The notes under the pieces were generated by a model. That model was not told where the DNA came from. It made no database searches and saw nothing but the letters and a program-made list of their open reading frames with translations. 64,000 nt of DNA, taken from positions 1 to 64,000 of the forward strand of contig NZ_JARGNU010000015.1 in the NCBI RefSeq assembly GCF_029212375.1, read 5' to 3'. The stretch comes from Zhongshania sp. (GTDB taxonomy: Bacteria > Pseudomonadota > Gammaproteobacteria > Pseudomonadales > Spongiibacteraceae). Positions 60,998-64,000 of the stretch are shown piece by piece (the stretch's first letter is position 1; the number at the start of each line of letters is the position of its first letter). Position numbers and translations under genes: made by a program.

Positions 60998-62491
60998 ATG
61001 GTGTTGTCAGAAGCGACGTGGCAGAAATGTATTGCGCATTTGCAAGACGAGTTGCCAGCTCAGCAATTTAACACCTGGATTAGACCGCTACAGGTGGAAC
61101 TTGGTGAGGATCTAATTTATTTGTTTGCGCCTAATCGTTTTATTCGAGACTGGGTAAACGATCGCTTCTTTGCGCGTATTTTAGAGTTGGTTTCGGAATT
61201 ATCGCCAGCGGGGCGTAAATTAGATGTAGAGCTGGGGATTGTAGATCGTCAGCCAATTCCGGTACGTGGTGGCGGGAGTTCGCGTCCTATGCCATCCTCG
61301 CCTAATCCAACTATTAATAATCGTGCGCCAATGCCGGCGCCGAGTCGGCAGCGCAGCGAACGTCAAAATACTGAAGTAAGTCCAGATTTTCACTCCCAAC
61401 CGGCTATTATAACTTCGCCACAAAATATAGGTGGCCAGCGCCAAGTAGAGGTTGAGGGCGGTATTCGCCACCAAAGCTCGTTAATGCAGGCTTATACCTT
61501 TGATACCTTTGTTGAGGGTAAGTCCAACCAATTAGCCCGTGCGGCCGCCAGCCAAGTTGCTAGCAATCCTGGGCGCGGTTATAACCCACTGTTCTTATAT
61601 GGTGGTGTGGGTTTAGGTAAAACCCATTTGATGCATGCGGTGGGTAATTCGCTAATGCAGCAGAATCCAAATGCCAAGGTGGTTTATCTGCACTCTGAGC
61701 GTTTTGTGGCCGATATGGTTAAAGCGCTGCAGTTAAATGCGATAAATGAGTTTAAACGCTATTACCGTTCAGTTGACGCGCTGCTGATAGATGATATTCA
61801 GTTCTTTTCTGGTAAAGATCGCTCGCAAGAAGAATTCTTCCACACTTTTAATGCATTGCTAGAAGGTGGGCAGCAAATGATCTTGACCTGCGACCGCTAT
61901 CCCAAAGAAATAAAAGGTCTTGAGGAGCGCTTAAAATCTCGTTTTGGCTGGGGGCTGACGGTAGCTGTTGAACCGCCCGAGCTTGAAACACGCGTGGCTA
62001 TTTTAATGAAAAAGGCTGAGCAGGATAAAACTGACCTACCCTCGGATGCGGCGTTTTTTATAGCACAGCGCGTTCGCTCCAATGTTCGGGAGCTTGAGGG
62101 TGTTTTAAAGCGGGTTATCGCGAGCTCGCGCTTTATGGCTAAGCCTATTGATATCCCGTTAATAAAGGAGTCTCTTAAGGATTTACTGGCCTTACAAGAC
62201 AAGCAGGTGAGTTTGGATAATATCCAGCGCACGGTAGCTGAGTATTACAAAATCAAGATGGCAGATTTAATGTCTAAGCGGCGGAGTCGATCGGTGGCTA
62301 GGCCTCGTCAGGTGGCAATGGCCCTATCCAAGGAATTGACCAACCACAGCCTGCCTGAAATTGGCGATGGCTTTGGTGGGCGTGACCACACCACCGTGTT
62401 ACATGCATGTCGGAAAATTAAAGAGTTGCGTGAAACAGACGGTGATATGCGAGAAGACTATCAAAATTTGATCAGGCTACTCACAAGCTGA
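60998..62491 (+). CDS. dnaA: Chromosomal replication initiator DnaA
   Basis: 497 aa. Domain I is about 1-90 and a variable linker follows to about 160. The AAA+ domain has Walker [16 protein letters not shown] (about 203-217) and Walker [11 protein letters not shown]. The C-terminal [21 protein letters not shown] and [14 protein letters not shown] binds boxes. ATG 60998 lies only 1 nt after GGAG; the GTG at 61001 or the TTG at 61004 (MSEATWQKC) has better spacing and may be the true start. Confidence 0.97.
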   Translation: MVLSEATWQKCIAHLQDELPAQQFNTWIRPLQVELGEDLIYLFAPNRFIRDWVNDRFFARILELVSELSPAGRKLDVELGIVDRQPIPVRGGGSSRPMPSSPNPTINNRAPMPAPSRQRSERQNTEVSPDFHSQPAIITSPQNIGGQRQVEVEGGIRHQSSLMQAYTFDTFVEGKSNQLARAAASQVASNPGRGYNPLFLYGGVGLGKTHLMHAVGNSLMQQNPNAKVVYLHSERFVADMVKALQLNAINEFKRYYRSVDALLIDDIQFFSGKDRSQEEFFHTFNALLEGGQQMILTCDRYPKEIKGLEERLKSRFGWGLTVAVEPPELETRVAILMKKAEQDKTDLPSDAAFFIAQRVRSNVRELEGVLKRVIASSRFMAKPIDIPLIKESLKDLLALQDKQVSLDNIQRTVAEYYKIKMADLMSKRRSRSVARPRQVAMALSKELTNHSLPEIGDGFGGRDHTTVLHACRKIKELRETDGDMREDYQNLIRLLTS

Positions 62492-62605
62492 TGTCTTAAC
62501 GCGGCTTTATATAATAAAGTAATACCATAGTTGGGTGTTTTTGGTGGTGGTGTTTTTAACTGTCATCAGCCTTGAGATTTTTGATAAGGAACAGGAACCG
62601 AAAGC

Positions 62606-63715
62606 ATGAAATTTTCGATTTCGCGGGAAGCGTTAATCAAGCCATTAAATCTTGTTGCCGGTGTTGTTGAGCGTCGGCAAACTCTGCCTATCTTGGCGAA
62701 TGTTCAGTTGGTGCTGAATGGTCAAGAATTAGCGCTAACGGGAACAGATTTAGAGGTTGAACTTATCGGCAGAGTTCAGTTGCCTGAGGGCGCAGTGCAG
62801 CAAACCGGCGAAATTACCATTCCGGCAAAGAAGCTTGTTGATATTTGTAAGGCCCTACCCGATGGTTCCGATATCAGTATTCAGCTCGATGAGCAAAAGC
62901 TGGTGATGAAGTCCGGCCGCAGTCGCTTTCAGCTATCCACCCTGCCTGCCAATGATTTTCCGAGTGTTGAGCAAGCAAAAGGTGGCCAGGTTTTTTCGCT
63001 TAAGCAAGGTGAGTTGAAGCGCCTTATTGAGCGTACCAGTTTCGCTATGGCCCAGCAGGATGTTCGCTACTATTTGAATGGTATGTTGCTCGAGTTGAGT
63101 AGTGGCCATTTGCGTCTAGTGGCCACAGATGGCCATCGTCTAGCAATGGCTACCTATTTGGGCGACATCAACGTTGATCAAGTTGTACAGGTAATAGTGC
63201 CTCGTAAAGGTGTTGTTGAGCTCGCACGGCTTCTGATTAATGAAGAGGAGCAAGCCGAAGTTATTGTGGGTAGTAATCATATTCGGGTGGTGACCACTGA
63301 CTTTACCTTTACCTCTAAGCTTATAGATGGAAAATTCCCTGATTACGAGCGGGTATTGCCACGCAGTAGCACCAAGGTTGTACTCGGTGCTCGCGCAGAC
63401 TTAAGACAAGCATTTGCGAGAACGGCGATACTCTCTAATGAAAAATACCGTGGTATTCGTATGCTGCTCACTAATGGCGAGTTGCGAATTGTTGCGAACA
63501 ACCCAGAGCAGGAAGAGGCAGAGGAAACGGTTGCTGTTGATTATCACGGCGATAATTTAGAAATTGGTTTTAATGTTAGTTATTTGTTGGATGTTTTATC
63601 GGCTATACACGGTGAAACGGCCAAATTCTCTCTTTCCGATGCTAATAGTTCGGTTTTAGTAGAAGAGGCAGATGGTGGCAATTGCCAGTATGTTGTTATG
63701 CCTATGCGGCTTTAA
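62606..63715 (+). CDS. dnaN: DNA polymerase III sliding clamp (beta subunit)
   Basis: 369 aa. Three clamp domains; start MKFSISREALIKPLNLVAGV and end NCQYVVMPMRL are canonical. It tethers polymerase to DNA. It is 114 nt after dnaA. Confidence 0.98.
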   Translation: MKFSISREALIKPLNLVAGVVERRQTLPILANVQLVLNGQELALTGTDLEVELIGRVQLPEGAVQQTGEITIPAKKLVDICKALPDGSDISIQLDEQKLVMKSGRSRFQLSTLPANDFPSVEQAKGGQVFSLKQGELKRLIERTSFAMAQQDVRYYLNGMLLELSSGHLRLVATDGHRLAMATYLGDINVDQVVQVIVPRKGVVELARLLINEEEQAEVIVGSNHIRVVTTDFTFTSKLIDGKFPDYERVLPRSSTKVVLGARADLRQAFARTAILSNEKYRGIRMLLTNGELRIVANNPEQEEAEETVAVDYHGDNLEIGFNVSYLLDVLSAIHGETAKFSLSDANSSVLVEEADGGNCQYVVMPMRL

Positions 63716-63799
63716 TGGCACTACCTCCCCTATCGTTTTTAGCATCGGCAAATTCGAATTTATTGCAAGGTCGAAAGCAACTATCACTAAATTGTTTAA

Positions 63800-63821
63800 T
63801 TAGGGCCGTTTTTGGCCCTAA
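63800..63821. repeat. Hairpin between dnaN and recF
   Basis: TTAGGGCC/GGCCCTAA stem with a 6-nt loop (GTTTTT). No T-run follows on the plus strand, so it is more likely an attenuator or processing hairpin than a full terminator. Confidence 0.55.
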
Positions 63822-63889
63822 TATTAAGTGTGCCACAGCTTTATCTTTATTCCGTAACAGCTCCTCAAGCCTTTCTCGGTATTGATTAA

Positions 63890-64000
63890 GTGCGTATCCG
63901 TAAGTTAAGTATCCATAATTTTAGAAACCTTAAGGTATCCAGTTTATCTGGGCTTGAGGACTTTAATTTTATCCACGGGCTTAATGGCAGCGGTAAGACC
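63890..64000 (+). CDS. recF: DNA replication and repair protein RecF (partial)
   Basis: The first 37 codons, starting at GTG 63890, encode MRIRKLSIHNFRNLKVSSLS and then a Walker A GLNGSGKT at the very edge of the window. RecF is an SMC-like ATPase that loads RecA at gaps. The protein is cut by the window end. An in-frame TAA lies immediately upstream of the GTG, which supports this start. Confidence 0.93.
   Translation, partial: MRIRKLSIHNFRNLKVSSLSGLEDFNFIHGLNGSGKT

Noticed and set aside
63682-63885. 67-codon frame overlapping the dnaN end
   Set aside because: It overlaps the end of dnaN in another frame and covers the hairpin before recF; no protein signature.

Overview
The window is chromosomal DNA from a gammaproteobacterium, most likely a marine member of the Cellvibrionales/Spongiibacteraceae type. 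This is inferred from protein style and gene order, not from a database search. The right half carries the conserved replication-origin neighbourhood: glmS-glmU-atpCDGAHFEBI-parB-parA-rsmG-mnmG on the minus strand, then mnmE-yidC-yidD-rnpA-rpmH on the minus strand, and dnaA-dnaN-recF on the plus strand. recF runs off the right edge.

Layout. 1-5.3 kb: two palindromic dispersed repeats, a drug/metabolite transporter, a two-helix K+ channel, a Na/Pi-type symporter with a PhoU-like tail, a CNNM/CBS protein and a DUF2959-type lipoprotein. 5.3-9.1 kb: an accessory islet of decayed or orphan material. It holds a glutathione S-transferase fragment, two genes of unknown function, a truncated REP-associated transposase flanked by GGGGTCAGAGCCC palindromes, a multi-domain protein with a BglII-like N-terminus that is a candidate defence effector, and about 0.6 kb of palindromes with 22-bp tandem arrays. 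9.2-18.1 kb: ATP-grasp enzyme, LemA/TPM operon, YkgJ-type protein, second DMT transporter, groES-groEL with a clear sigma-32 promoter and a terminator, an unknown protein and an MFS exporter.

18.4-36.3 kb is a metabolic island for a hydrophobic substrate. It encodes a TonB-dependent receptor, a PaaG-like enoyl-CoA hydratase/isomerase, a ferredoxin-reductase electron-transfer protein and an AlkB/XylM-type di-iron hydroxylase. It also has a large MalT/LuxR (LAL) regulator, membrane and secreted proteins of unknown role, a phosphotransferase operon, a wax-ester-synthase/DGAT, a HAD-PlsC fusion and a LysR regulator. Four copies of an imperfect palindrome (CCAAACTTAGGGTTTGG-like) lie upstream of the receptor, the hydroxylase operon, a small membrane protein and the secreted protein. 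They look like the operators of one regulon, possibly that of the LAL protein. The inferred flow is uptake by the receptor, hydroxylation of a methyl group by hydroxylase plus reductase, CoA-level processing and storage as neutral lipid.

51.4-56.6 kb interrupts the housekeeping block. An AT-rich gap next to mnmG has three consensus DnaA boxes and is a candidate oriC in the E. coli-like position. Beside it is an operon of TonB receptor, ABC-type binding protein and hybrid histidine kinase. The receptor gene is frameshifted by an exact 22-bp tandem duplication. A second DnaA-box-rich gap lies between rpmH and dnaA. No tRNA, rRNA, CRISPR array or intact insertion sequence was seen.
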